From: Bacteroidota bacterium
GTDB lineage: Bacteria > Bacteroidota > Bacteroidia > 2-12-FULL-35-15
Reading direction: 5' to 3'
Assembly: GCA_017303895.1 (NCBI GenBank)
Contig: JAFLBF010000004.1
Location: 232,719-296,718, forward strand
Length of the DNA stretch: 64,000 bases
Below the pieces are notes generated by a model. That model saw only the letters and a program-made list of their open reading frames with translations. It ran no database searches and was not told where the DNA came from. Shown one piece after another: positions 26,294 to 35,300 of the stretch (position 1 is its first letter; every line of letters starts with the position of its first letter). A program made the position numbers and the translations under genes.

Positions 26294-28939
26294 ATGAACG
26301 ATTACGTAATTTATTTAGTACCCGCTTTAGGGATCTTGGGATTGTTAGTCATGGCAATCAAATCGGCTTGGGTAAGCAAGCAAGATGCAGGAGATGCTAA
26401 CATGCAAGAATTAGCTGGTTATATTGCCGATGGTGCAATGGCCTTCTTAAAAGCAGAATGGAAGATCTTGAGTATTTTCGTAGTATTTGCTGCAGCACTA
26501 TTAGCTTATTCAGGAACAATCCATGAAGTAAATGGAAAAGAGATCCATTCAAGCTGGATCATTTCTATTTCTTTCATTATTGGGGCCGTATTCTCTGCTA
26601 CTGCAGGATATATTGGAATGAAGGTAGCTACAAAAGCAAACGTACGTACTACACAAGCTGCTCGTACAAGTTTAGCACAAGCACTTAAAGTATCTTTCAC
26701 TGGTGGTACAGTAATGGGATTAGGTGTTGCCGGTCTTGCTGTATTAGGATTAGGTGGATTATTCATTGTATTCCTTTCCATATTTAGTGGTTTAGGTGAA
26801 AACACTGTAAAAACAGCGATCGAAGTATTGACAGGTTTTTCATTAGGTGCTGAATCTATTGCATTATTTGCTCGTGTAGGTGGTGGTATTTATACTAAAG
26901 CTGCCGATGTTGGAGCTGACTTAGTAGGTAAAGTAGAAGCTGGTATCCCTGAAGATGATGTTCGTAACCCGGCAACCATTGCTGATAACGTAGGTGATAA
27001 CGTAGGTGACGTAGCTGGTATGGGGGCTGACTTGTTCGGTTCTTATGTAGCAACTATCCTTGCGACAATGGTTTTAGGACAAGAGATCACTGTTACTGAC
27101 AATTTCGGTGGTATGTCACCTATTCTTTTACCTATGGTAATTTGTGGTTTAGGTATCGTATTCTCAATCGTTGGAACATGGTTCGTTCGTATTAAAGATG
27201 AAAAATCTAACGTACAAAACGCCTTGAACTTAGGTAACTGGTCGTCTATGATCCTTACAGTTATTGCATCTTTCTTTGTAGTAAACTGGATGTTACCTGA
27301 AACATTGAACTTGCGTGGTTATGAATTTTCTAAGTTAAATGTATTTTGGGCAATTGTTGTTGGTACTGTTGTAGGTGCTATCATGAGTATTGTTACAGAG
27401 TATTATACAGCTATGGGAAAACGTCCTGTTAACTCTATTATCCAAAAATCTGCAACAGGTCATGCTACCAATATTATTGGTGGTTTATCTGTAGGTATGG
27501 AAAGTACGGTTATTCCAATCATTGTATTGGCTGCAGGTATCATGAGCTCTTATTATTTTGCAGGTTTATACGGAGTAGCTATTGCAGCTGCAGGTATGAT
27601 GGCAACAACAGCTATGCAATTAGCGATCGATGCTTTCGGTCCTATCGCAGATAACGCAGGTGGTATTGCAGAAATGAGTCAATTGCCTCCTGAAGTTCGT
27701 GAGCGTACAGATAATTTAGATGCCGTAGGTAACACTACAGCTGCTACAGGTAAAGGATTTGCAATCGCATCAGCGGCTCTAACATCATTAGCATTATTTG
27801 CTGCGTTTGTTGGAATTGCAGGTATTTCTGCAATCGACATTTACAAAGCTCCTGTATTAGCAGGTTTATTCGTTGGAGCAATGATCCCTTTCATTTTCTC
27901 TGCATTAGCTATTGCTGCAGTAGGTAAAGCGGCAATGGACATGGTACAGGAAGTTAGACGTCAGTTCCGCGAAATTCCGGGTATCATGGAATACAAAGCA
28001 AAGCCAGAATATGAAAAATGTGTTGCTATCTCTACAAAAGCATCTATCCGTGAAATGATGATGCCGGGTGCAATTGCCTTGATCACTCCTGTGATCGTAG
28101 GATTTATCTTTGGCCCTGAAGTATTGGGTGGCTTATTGGCAGGTGTTACTGTATCAGGTGTTTTGATGGGTATTTTCCAATCTAATGCAGGTGGTGCTTG
28201 GGACAATGCTAAAAAATCATTTGAAAAAGGAGTGGTGATCAACGGAGAAACATTCTACAAAAAATCAGAACCACACAAAGCATCTGTTACTGGTGATACA
28301 GTTGGAGATCCATTCAAAGACACTTCCGGTCCATCAATGAACATTTTGATCAAATTAATGTCGATTGTATCATTAGTTATTGCTCCTTATATCGCTATCA
28401 ATGAAGCGGAGGCTGGAGATGAGTGTCATTCAATGAAAACAGAATGCATTCTAGATCAGCCTGGTAACGCTTGTCATCAAGCTAAAGGCAGCAAATGTGA
28501 TATGACTGCATGTGCTTCTATGTCGAAAGAGGAATGCGCTAAAATGTGTGACTCAGTAGGATGTACAGCTGAAGAAAAAGCATATTGTATGAGCATGTAT
28601 GGTGCTGACGGAAAATTTGTTGGACCGAAATGTGACATGAACAAGTGCATGAAAATGAGCAAAGAAGAATGTGCTAAATATTGTGATTCTGTTGGTTGTT
28701 CAGCAGAAGAAAAAGCAATGTGTGTAAAACATGCAGGCTCAATGGATGTAAAAAAAGATTGTTGCAAAAAAGGTAGCATGGAAGAGAAAAAAGCATGCTG
28801 CAAAGAAGGTGCTTCTGCCGGAAAAGCTTGTAGCGGTGAAGGTGCAAAATCTACTTGCATGGAAAGCTGCAAACACGGTTGCAAAACAAAAGAAGAGTGC
28901 GCAAAAAAGTGTGGTGATTTGTGCGTAAACACTCACTAA
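26294..28939 (+). CDS. hppA: Membrane-bound (K+-dependent type) pyrophosphatase with Cys-rich C-terminal tail
   Basis: An 881-residue protein. Residues 1-702 form a normal ion-pumping pyrophosphatase with about 16 membrane helices; it couples PPi hydrolysis to export of H+ or Na+. The catalytic [18 protein letters not shown] and [19 protein letters not shown] segments are intact, and the [10 protein letters not shown] motif has Ala483 where K+-independent enzymes have Lys, so K+ dependence is expected. Na+ or H+ specificity is not decided here. After the last helix ([15 protein letters not shown]) comes a 179-residue tail, residues 703-881, with 26 cysteines. Two units of 45 residues (from Cys735 and Cys780) align nearly residue for residue, and a third partial copy ends at Cys877. 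In known structures both termini face the outer side, so the tail is probably periplasmic. No frameshift is seen. Confidence 0.95.
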   Translation: MNDYVIYLVPALGILGLLVMAIKSAWVSKQDAGDANMQELAGYIADGAMAFLKAEWKILSIFVVFAAALLAYSGTIHEVNGKEIHSSWIISISFIIGAVFSATAGYIGMKVATKANVRTTQAARTSLAQALKVSFTGGTVMGLGVAGLAVLGLGGLFIVFLSIFSGLGENTVKTAIEVLTGFSLGAESIALFARVGGGIYTKAADVGADLVGKVEAGIPEDDVRNPATIADNVGDNVGDVAGMGADLFGSYVATILATMVLGQEITVTDNFGGMSPILLPMVICGLGIVFSIVGTWFVRIKDEKSNVQNALNLGNWSSMILTVIASFFVVNWMLPETLNLRGYEFSKLNVFWAIVVGTVVGAIMSIVTEYYTAMGKRPVNSIIQKSATGHATNIIGGLSVGMESTVIPIIVLAAGIMSSYYFAGLYGVAIAAAGMMATTAMQLAIDAFGPIADNAGGIAEMSQLPPEVRERTDNLDAVGNTTAATGKGFAIASAALTSLALFAAFVGIAGISAIDIYKAPVLAGLFVGAMIPFIFSALAIAAVGKAAMDMVQEVRRQFREIPGIMEYKAKPEYEKCVAISTKASIREMMMPGAIALITPVIVGFIFGPEVLGGLLAGVTVSGVLMGIFQSNAGGAWDNAKKSFEKGVVINGETFYKKSEPHKASVTGDTVGDPFKDTSGPSMNILIKLMSIVSLVIAPYIAINEAEAGDECHSMKTECILDQPGNACHQAKGSKCDMTACASMSKEECAKMCDSVGCTAEEKAYCMSMYGADGKFVGPKCDMNKCMKMSKEECAKYCDSVGCSAEEKAMCVKHAGSMDVKKDCCKKGSMEEKKACCKEGASAGKACSGEGAKSTCMESCKHGCKTKEECAKKCGDLCVNTH
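28498..28926 (+). repeat. Cys-rich repeat region encoding the pyrophosphatase tail
   Basis: Encodes tail units with the pattern KCDM-x2-C-x2[21 protein letters not shown]2-C at residues 734-765 and 779-810 (period 45), two CC pairs (823-824, 835-836), and a partial third unit with [12 protein letters not shown] (866-877). Confidence 0.85.
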
Positions 28940-28957
28940 TATTTAAACTTAATTTCG

Positions 28958-28990
28958 AAACGCCTCTTCCCTTAACCGGAGAGGCGTTTT
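28958..28990 (+). terminator. Rho-independent terminator after the pyrophosphatase gene
   Basis: Arms AAACGCCTCT (28958-28967) and AGAGGCGTTT (28980-28989) followed by T residues; the loop is 12 bases. Confidence 0.85.
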
Positions 28991-29006
28991 CTTTAAAACA
29001 TATTCA

Positions 29007-29630
29007 TTGATCTCCATCATTACTAACTATTTCCCTGATCTTACAGAAAAGCAAATCGAGCAATTTTCTGCATTACAAGGCCTATACGAGCATTGGAATG
29101 CACAGATCAATGTGATCTCCCGGAAAGATATTGAATCCCTCTACGAAAAGCATGTATTGCATTCATTAGGCATTGCCAAAGTGATGAAATTTAAGCCTAA
29201 AACAAGAATTATGGATGTGGGATGTGGAGGCGGTTTTCCAGGAATACCACTTGCGATACTTTTTCCCGAATGTAGTTTTTACTTAGTTGACTCCATTGGA
29301 AAAAAGATCAAGGTTGTTAATGAAATTTCTTCTGCCATAGGACTTAGCAATTTGAGAGCGGAGCACAAAAGAGCTGAGGAAGTCAAGGATAAATTTGAAT
29401 TCATCATTTCCCGTGCTGTAACTGAATTTCCCGCATTCTATAAATGGGTTCAAAACAAGGTCTCCAAAGAACAATTCAATAATTTGCCCAATGGAATACT
29501 CTATTTAAAGGGAGGCGACCTGACGGAAGAATTAAAGGATTTCAAAAAAAGAATTGTATTGTACGACCTGAAAGATCATTTTAAAGAAGAATTCTTTGAA
29601 ACAAAAAAGGTGGTATATCTGCCTATGTAG
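29007..29630 (+). CDS. rsmG: 16S rRNA m7G527 methyltransferase RsmG
   Basis: A 207-residue protein that methylates G527 of 16S rRNA using SAM. Signatures are WNAQINVISRKDIESLYEKHVLHSLGIAK (about residues 31-59, given here as the family N-terminal signature), the SAM-binding MDVGCGGGFPGIPLAI (about 70-85) and FIISRAVTEF. The reading opens with TTG at 29007; alignment with the expected family N-terminus and the absence of an earlier ATG support TTG as the real start. The stop is one base before the stop of the convergent FtsB/DivIC-like gene. Confidence 0.92.
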   Translation: MISIITNYFPDLTEKQIEQFSALQGLYEHWNAQINVISRKDIESLYEKHVLHSLGIAKVMKFKPKTRIMDVGCGGGFPGIPLAILFPECSFYLVDSIGKKIKVVNEISSAIGLSNLRAEHKRAEEVKDKFEFIISRAVTEFPAFYKWVQNKVSKEQFNNLPNGILYLKGGDLTEELKDFKKRIVLYDLKDHFKEEFFETKKVVYLPM

Positions 29631-29631
29631 A

Positions 29632-29919
29632 TCACTCTTCTACGATCACAAAAATATCCTCATTATCCTTTTTCATAAGGTATTTTTCGCGGGCAAACTT
29701 CTCAAGCGTTTTAGGATTGGTATTTAGCTCTTTTATATCCGATGTGATCTGTTTGATCTCTGTCGCATAATAGTTACGTTCTTCCTCCAGCTTCTTTACA
29801 TCATCACGCAACTCCAGTTGGGTCTTCAGGTCATTTTTATCAAAAAAAGCGATCCACACGGCTAAACCAACAATGGTTAGCAGGTATTTATTGCGCAATA
29901 TGGGCAGTACTTTTTTCAA
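29632..29919 (-). CDS. FtsB/DivIC-like septum formation initiator
   Basis: A 95-residue bitopic protein: short cytoplasmic N-terminus, one membrane helix (about residues 13-26, LLTIVGLAVWIAFF), a coiled coil (LRDDVKKLEEERNYYATEIKQI) and the C-terminal NPKTLEKFAREKYLMKKDNEDIF motif characteristic of FtsB/DivIC. It is expected to act in the divisome with FtsL and FtsQ. The start seems to be TTG at 29917-29919, because the upstream in-frame stop leaves no ATG. It is convergent with rsmG. Confidence 0.87.
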   Translation of the reverse strand: MKKVLPILRNKYLLTIVGLAVWIAFFDKNDLKTQLELRDDVKKLEEERNYYATEIKQITSDIKELNTNPKTLEKFAREKYLMKKDNEDIFVIVEE

Positions 29920-30006
29920 GGATTGATTGTTTTACACAAAAATAAGTACGAATTTTATAGATAATAGATCATTTAGAAATACGTTATCAACCAAACAATT
30001 AACAAT

Positions 30007-30759
30007 ATGAAAGCTTTTATTATTTTGATTGGTGCTTTATTACTATGTTCTTTTGGTCTTTTATCACCTGATACTTCTTTTCGTGATCAGCAAAAAAAGC
30101 AAGCAAGAGTAAAAGCGGCATATACCGAAAAGTGGGAACAGCTAAAAAAAGATATGGTTTCCAAGAACATTAGTCCTGAAGGTTTTGAGCTATTTATTAG
30201 AGCGTTTAAGCAGGATGAAGTATTAGAAGTATGGCTAAAATCCAAAAACGAAACAACATTCAAGTTATTTAAGAAATATGAAATCTGCAGCTCTTCCGGA
30301 GTATTAGGTCCCAAACGTAAACAAGGAGACGGGCAGGTTCCCGAAGGCTTTTATCAAATTGCCGTTTTTAATCCCTATAGCAGCTATCATTTATCATTGG
30401 GCATTAATTATCCCAATGCAAGCGATAAGATCATTGGGAAAGGAAATTTAGGGGGCGATATCATGATCCACGGTAGTTGTGTGACAATTGGCTGTATTCC
30501 GCTAACAGACACTTTCATCAAAGAAGTATATATTTTGGCGGTGGAGGCCAAACATTCAGGACAAACAAGTATTCCTGTACATATTTTTCCTACCAGACTA
30601 AACGAAAAAGGGATGAAATTCTTACAAGATGAATATGAAGGGAAAACAATACTATTAAATTTCTGGAAAAATCTTCAACCCGGATTTATATATTTTGAAA
30701 ATAATCATAAACTACCGAAAGTAAATACGGATAAGTCAGGGCAATATGTTTTTAATTAA
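30007..30759 (+). CDS. YkuD-type L,D-transpeptidase family protein (YafK/DpaA-like)
   Basis: A 250-residue exported protein (signal-like MKAFIILIGALLLCSFGLLS). The YkuD domain (about 75-200) has DIMIHGSCVTIGCIPLTD, with the catalytic Cys in IGC and His in MIHG. The SxGC form without the usual HGCxR is like the YafK subgroup, some of whose members cut rather than form peptidoglycan crosslinks; I therefore do not name a reaction. Its last 8 bases overlap the convergent Kir channel gene. Confidence 0.82.
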   Translation: MKAFIILIGALLLCSFGLLSPDTSFRDQQKKQARVKAAYTEKWEQLKKDMVSKNISPEGFELFIRAFKQDEVLEVWLKSKNETTFKLFKKYEICSSSGVLGPKRKQGDGQVPEGFYQIAVFNPYSSYHLSLGINYPNASDKIIGKGNLGGDIMIHGSCVTIGCIPLTDTFIKEVYILAVEAKHSGQTSIPVHIFPTRLNEKGMKFLQDEYEGKTILLNFWKNLQPGFIYFENNHKLPKVNTDKSGQYVFN

Positions 30760-31690
30760 AAGAAACCCGTTCAATATCGCTCAACTTATTTAGATCCTGC
30801 ACCACTCTTCCTTCCTTACTTTGCCCAAATACACTTATAAATTTAGCGCCATAGATCACCTCCTCATAAGTATAAGAAAAGCGGGTGTTAACCGTTTGAG
30901 AGAATGTATCATCAAAGCCATTTAACAGGATCATGAATTCAGCATCCGAATCGATCAGATCCTGTGCACTCATTCCCCACAAGGGACTATTTTCATCTAT
31001 AGGATGATTGATGGTCCAGGTCATCGGAAAAAAAACGATCTTCTTCAACTCTAATTCCAGAGGACGAAAGCGCCTTACCATTACACCATTTTCATTTTCT
31101 AACTTAGCCAATGTTACTCTGCATTCCATATCCGACAATTGACTATTTCGCATTTTGTTAGCTATTCTAAATTGAAACGCTTTACCTCCTTTAAAAGGAG
31201 CAATAACAGCATGCTTGCTAAACAACACATTTGCCTTTGGTCTGGAAAATCGTCCATAAAGCAAGCCTGTAGCCAATGCAAATCCTAATACTCCGATCAT
31301 AGACTCAAAGGCTGCAATGGTACTTGCCGTATGAGTAAGTGGACTAATGCTACCAAAGCCAACAGTACTGAATGTTTGAGTGCTAAAAAAGAATGCGCCT
31401 AAAAACTTATCGAACTCTGTTGTGCCTTCTATACCACGCAATCCCTCCACTCCCGTGAAATAATAAAGGCATGTGAATAATAAATTAATAGCTATAAAAT
31501 ATATTACAACAAACAAATTGAATTTCATCCATGACATCGAGACCAATGCATGATAGATGCTTATGGATGAGATTCCATCTTTTTCTATCCGTTCGATATT
31601 AAATGAGCCATCATGATTGATCAAACGTGAGCGCTGTGTGGAGGTTTTACTACCAAATCCTAATTCGCTTTCTTCTTTTTTACTTTTCAT
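30752..31690 (-). CDS. Inward-rectifier-type potassium channel (KirBac-like)
   Basis: A 312-residue protein with two membrane helices (about 56-75 and 125-147) around a pore loop containing STVGFGSISPLT (selectivity filter TVGFG, about residues 110-121), followed by the immunoglobulin-like cytoplasmic domain (NKMRNSQLSDMECRVTLAKL ... RFRPLELELKK ... FFPMTWTINHPID) of Kir channels. It should form a K+-selective tetramer. A -7 box TATATTTG lies at 31722-31729 on the minus strand. It overlaps the upstream convergent gene by 8 bases. Confidence 0.92.
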   Translation of the reverse strand: MKSKKEESELGFGSKTSTQRSRLINHDGSFNIERIEKDGISSISIYHALVSMSWMKFNLFVVIYFIAINLLFTCLYYFTGVEGLRGIEGTTEFDKFLGAFFFSTQTFSTVGFGSISPLTHTASTIAAFESMIGVLGFALATGLLYGRFSRPKANVLFSKHAVIAPFKGGKAFQFRIANKMRNSQLSDMECRVTLAKLENENGVMVRRFRPLELELKKIVFFPMTWTINHPIDENSPLWGMSAQDLIDSDAEFMILLNGFDDTFSQTVNTRFSYTYEEVIYGAKFISVFGQSKEGRVVQDLNKLSDIERVSFN

Positions 31691-31721
31691 GATTCTTTTT
31701 ATGGATAAACAATTCGATGAA

Positions 31722-31729
31722 CAAATATA
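31722..31729 (-). promoter_or_regulatory. -7 box of the Kir channel gene
   Basis: Minus-strand TATATTTG, an exact TAnnTTTG match 31 bases before the ATG. No good -33 TTTG at 19 bases. A plus-strand TAATTTTG (31741-31748) serves the divergent gene at 31767 in the same way. Confidence 0.5.
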
Positions 31730-31766
31730 GAATTAATTGATAATTTTGTGGCACAAATAAAAAACG

Positions 31767-32318
31767 ATGGAGTATATAGGAAAACGTATTAGCATCAAAA
31801 AAAAGGAAAACCATGAATGGAGCATTGTGATCGTTTCTTCTACTGAAAAAGTGAAGAACATTCTACTTTTTGCATGGCTTTTTGCATGGACCGTATCCGG
31901 TGTCATCGTATTTACTCAATACTTTACTATACCTGACCCCAACACGCGAGTAGCTATTATCGTATGGATAGGTTTCTGGGCATATTTTGAATACAAAATA
32001 TTTAAAGCATTCCTCTGGAGAAAATATGGAGTAGAAAAGATCAAATTACATGAAGGTAAACTATTTTATAAGCGCGATGTTGCCGGCAGGGGAAAAATCA
32101 AAGTGTATGATGCAGAGTTCATAAAAGATCTTAGAGTTTTAGAAGCAAAAGAAAATTCATTTCTTGAGAATGTAAACAACTCTTATTGGGTTGTAGGAGG
32201 AGAAAAGATCGCATTTGATTATTATGGGAAAGAAATAAAAATCGGCATCCAGCTTGAAAAGCAAGATGCCGATGAGTTGATCAAATTGATCAAGAAAAAA
32301 TTCTCTTATAAGAACTAG
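31767..32318 (+). CDS. Small membrane protein of unknown function
   Basis: A 183-residue protein with two hydrophobic segments (about residues 28-48, ILLFAWLFAWTVSGVIVF, and 57-76, VRVAIIVWIGFWAYFEYKIF region) followed by a soluble C-terminal domain (about 85-183) rich in charged beta-strand patterns, e.g. KLFYKRDVAGRGKIKVYD. The pattern is reminiscent of PH-like or YcxB-like bacterial membrane-anchored domains, but I do not claim a family. It is divergent from the Kir gene and overlaps the 3' end of the giant T9SS gene by 4 bases. Confidence 0.6.
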   Translation: MEYIGKRISIKKKENHEWSIVIVSSTEKVKNILLFAWLFAWTVSGVIVFTQYFTIPDPNTRVAIIVWIGFWAYFEYKIFKAFLWRKYGVEKIKLHEGKLFYKRDVAGRGKIKVYDAEFIKDLRVLEAKENSFLENVNNSYWVVGGEKIAFDYYGKEIKIGIQLEKQDADELIKLIKKKFSYKN

Positions 32319-35300
32319 TTCTTGATGATTTTCTTAACAGTTTTCATTCCTTGTTCGTCTGTTAGGATATTGAAATAATAAACCCCTGAGCTTAATTCCG
32401 AAAGATTAAAAGATAAACGTTCGTTTTGAACTACTTTTTGCACTTCATTTAGCACCTGCTGACCAAGCGCATTGAACAAACTAACCCTAACAGGAATAGG
32501 ATCGCTAAAGTTAAAGACGATCTGATACACATTATTGTCTGCAACGATTTGTATTGACTCATTAAAGTCAGGAGAATTAATTCCGGTAGTATTTAGGACA
32601 TATAGATTCTGTGTAATTGTATCCGAGCAGGCACCATTAGAAACTGTGAGTTGAACCGAGTATAGACCATCGTTTAAATAAGTGTGAATTGGATTTACTG
32701 CGGTTTCAATAGCAGAACCATCACCAAAATCCCATTCAAAATTTGTTGCACCGGAAGAATAGTTTGAGAAAGCAACAGTGCTGTTTTCATCCAAAAATAA
32801 TGTATCGGTGCTCATTGTAAACAATGCATCCACAATACTGGAATCAGATATTACATAATTAAAAGAAGCTGAACAACCTGCCGAATCAGTAATTGTTAGT
32901 GAGTAATTACCCGCAGGAATATTTTCATTATTTACAACATTAACACCATTCGACCAGACAAAAGTAGATGAGGCTAAATCTGTTGTTGAAGACTGTAACA
33001 AAATTGCTCCATCGGAAACCCCAGAACATGAACTGCTTATTACCGAAGCCTGAATGTTGATAGCAGATGGTTCCTCTACCAGTATCGTTTCTGTCATTAA
33101 TCCACCACACAAACCAGTATTACCACCTACAATTACTGTATACTCTCCTGCCGGAATATTTTGTAATGTGTCTGAACCGATAACGTTTGAATGTGATTGG
33201 ACCACTTGTCCTTGATCATTTTGCCAAGTATAATTCCATGGTCCAATTCCTAATCCTGTCGCAATAACATTTCCATTGGATAAACCAGAGCATTGCGGAG
33301 CTTGAGCTAAAAGCCCGATCGGTTTACCAATATTAAGCATAAAACGAGGAGTGGTTGTGCTACTCGGAATTGAAAATGTATAGGACGGTGTTGTTCTAAG
33401 ATCTATCTGATTCCCATTTAAAAGATCGGTTAAGATCAAACAAGCACTTGTTGGCATATTCGTTAATGAGTCCAAACTAATGGTGTATGATCCTGTAATT
33501 CCAACTTTAACCATGATAGGAATTTGAAGATCATTGGTTAACAACGGAAGAGAATTAATTGATAAATTAAACGTATCCTGAATGGATGAGATTCCGGGCA
33601 CATCCGTATTGAAGCTATAAAATTTATTGGCATCCAATCCTAAATCAAAATTTGTAGTAGCATTTTCATTAAAACGGATAACAGTTTCATCAGTATAACC
33701 CGCACCACCCAGATCTAATTTCAATAAGTAATCTGTGATCATTTGCTGATTGGAGCGAATGAACAAGCCGTCTGAAGCATTTTTAACAGTTTCGGTGATC
33801 TGCAAAACCGGGCTTGGTCCGGTAGCCTGAACTAAAAACGCTTGAGAAGATGCAATAAGATTAGAGCCTCCATTTGTACCTATCCCGCCAACATAACTAG
33901 TGTATTGATCTAGTGTCGGACTATAAGTATAAACAGCATTCGCTATATTTGTTTTTGTCCAACCAGCAGCGTTCCAATCAATAGTTGAAGGGTACGGATT
34001 AGCAATTAAATTCCACCCATCTTCAGAAGCAGGTTGAGCTGGGTCATCAGTATAAGTTACCGGTATGCTAATATTCTTTTTAAGCAATGTTCCGGTTACA
34101 TCAATAGTAACGGGGGCATTCATAATATAAGCCCAATATCCTTTATTTGCTGTAATAGGGTTTGTAATATTCGTTGGCTCAACATACCCATCATCATAAA
34201 TCCCGGAAAGCGTTTCGTCATAACTAACGATAGAAGCATTTGTGACAGTTGGAGGTGGGTACTGGGAGCCGGTAAATCCACCTGTTATAAAATCATCATC
34301 CCATTGTTGCAAAGTAGCACCCGAAACAGGAGTAGCGATAAACATCCAGCCATCTGTTCCGGCAGGAATGTAGCGCTGCATGGTTATATTCCCTGTGACA
34401 TCAGCAGCAGCAGGAATAGTTGCTATACGAGCTGTTCCACTGGCATCCGAAAGCAATGTTAAACCAACAGTTCCTAACGCAAAAGTCCCAATACTTGCTG
34501 TAAGCGTTCCTGAAAGGTTTTGAGCTGTTAGCAAACTTACACCTGCAGTATTACTCGTAGTAATATTCCTGAATGTAGCAGAAGCGCTACCACCTACTGT
34601 TTGTGCAACTGTTCCATTAAAAAAGACGGTACCATTTCTGGCATTGAAAGTCCCATTGTTTACCCAATTCCTTTTTACGTTCAATGTAAAGTCAGACGCA
34701 CTTACATCGAGTGTTACGCCTGAATTAATTGTAAGATTACCATTCGTTGTTAAAATCCCTCCTAACGTTTTTGTAGCACTGCCTGCCAGGGTAAGATTAT
34801 TAAAGGTCTCCCCTGCAGCTTTGGTGATCGATTGATTGGTTCCGTTAAATATTACGGTACCTGTTCCTGGAGTAAATGCTCCCGCATCCAACCAATTTCC
34901 TCCAAGTGTAAAATTTAGATTATTGGCATTCAATACTCCTGAATTGATCGTAATATTATTGGTTACGGTAAGCGAATTTGTATTTAAAATTGCCGTAGCA
35001 TTAGTGCTATTCACAAGTAAATTCCCTACCCTTGCGCTACTATTAATATTCATCGTTTGAGCTAGAGGAGTACTGGCATTTCCAATTTGAAGCGTTCCAC
35101 CTGTTACTGAACTATTGGTAATACCTATTGCAGTATAACCTAAATTAGCACCGCCAGAACGTTCGATAATAATTGTACCTCCAGTCATATTAAAAGTTGA
35201 GCCCACCCCGTTAATATGAAATGGCGCGATGCTGGTTGAAGTACACCCCACAGTCGGCAAGGTAAGAGTACCACCCGAGATTGTAAATTTGGCCAAATTA

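Noticed and set aside
28477..28932. A Phe/His/Ser-rich frame opposite the cysteine-rich tail
   Set aside because: No start signal; complement of a Cys/Lys-rich repetitive sequence, so open by composition.
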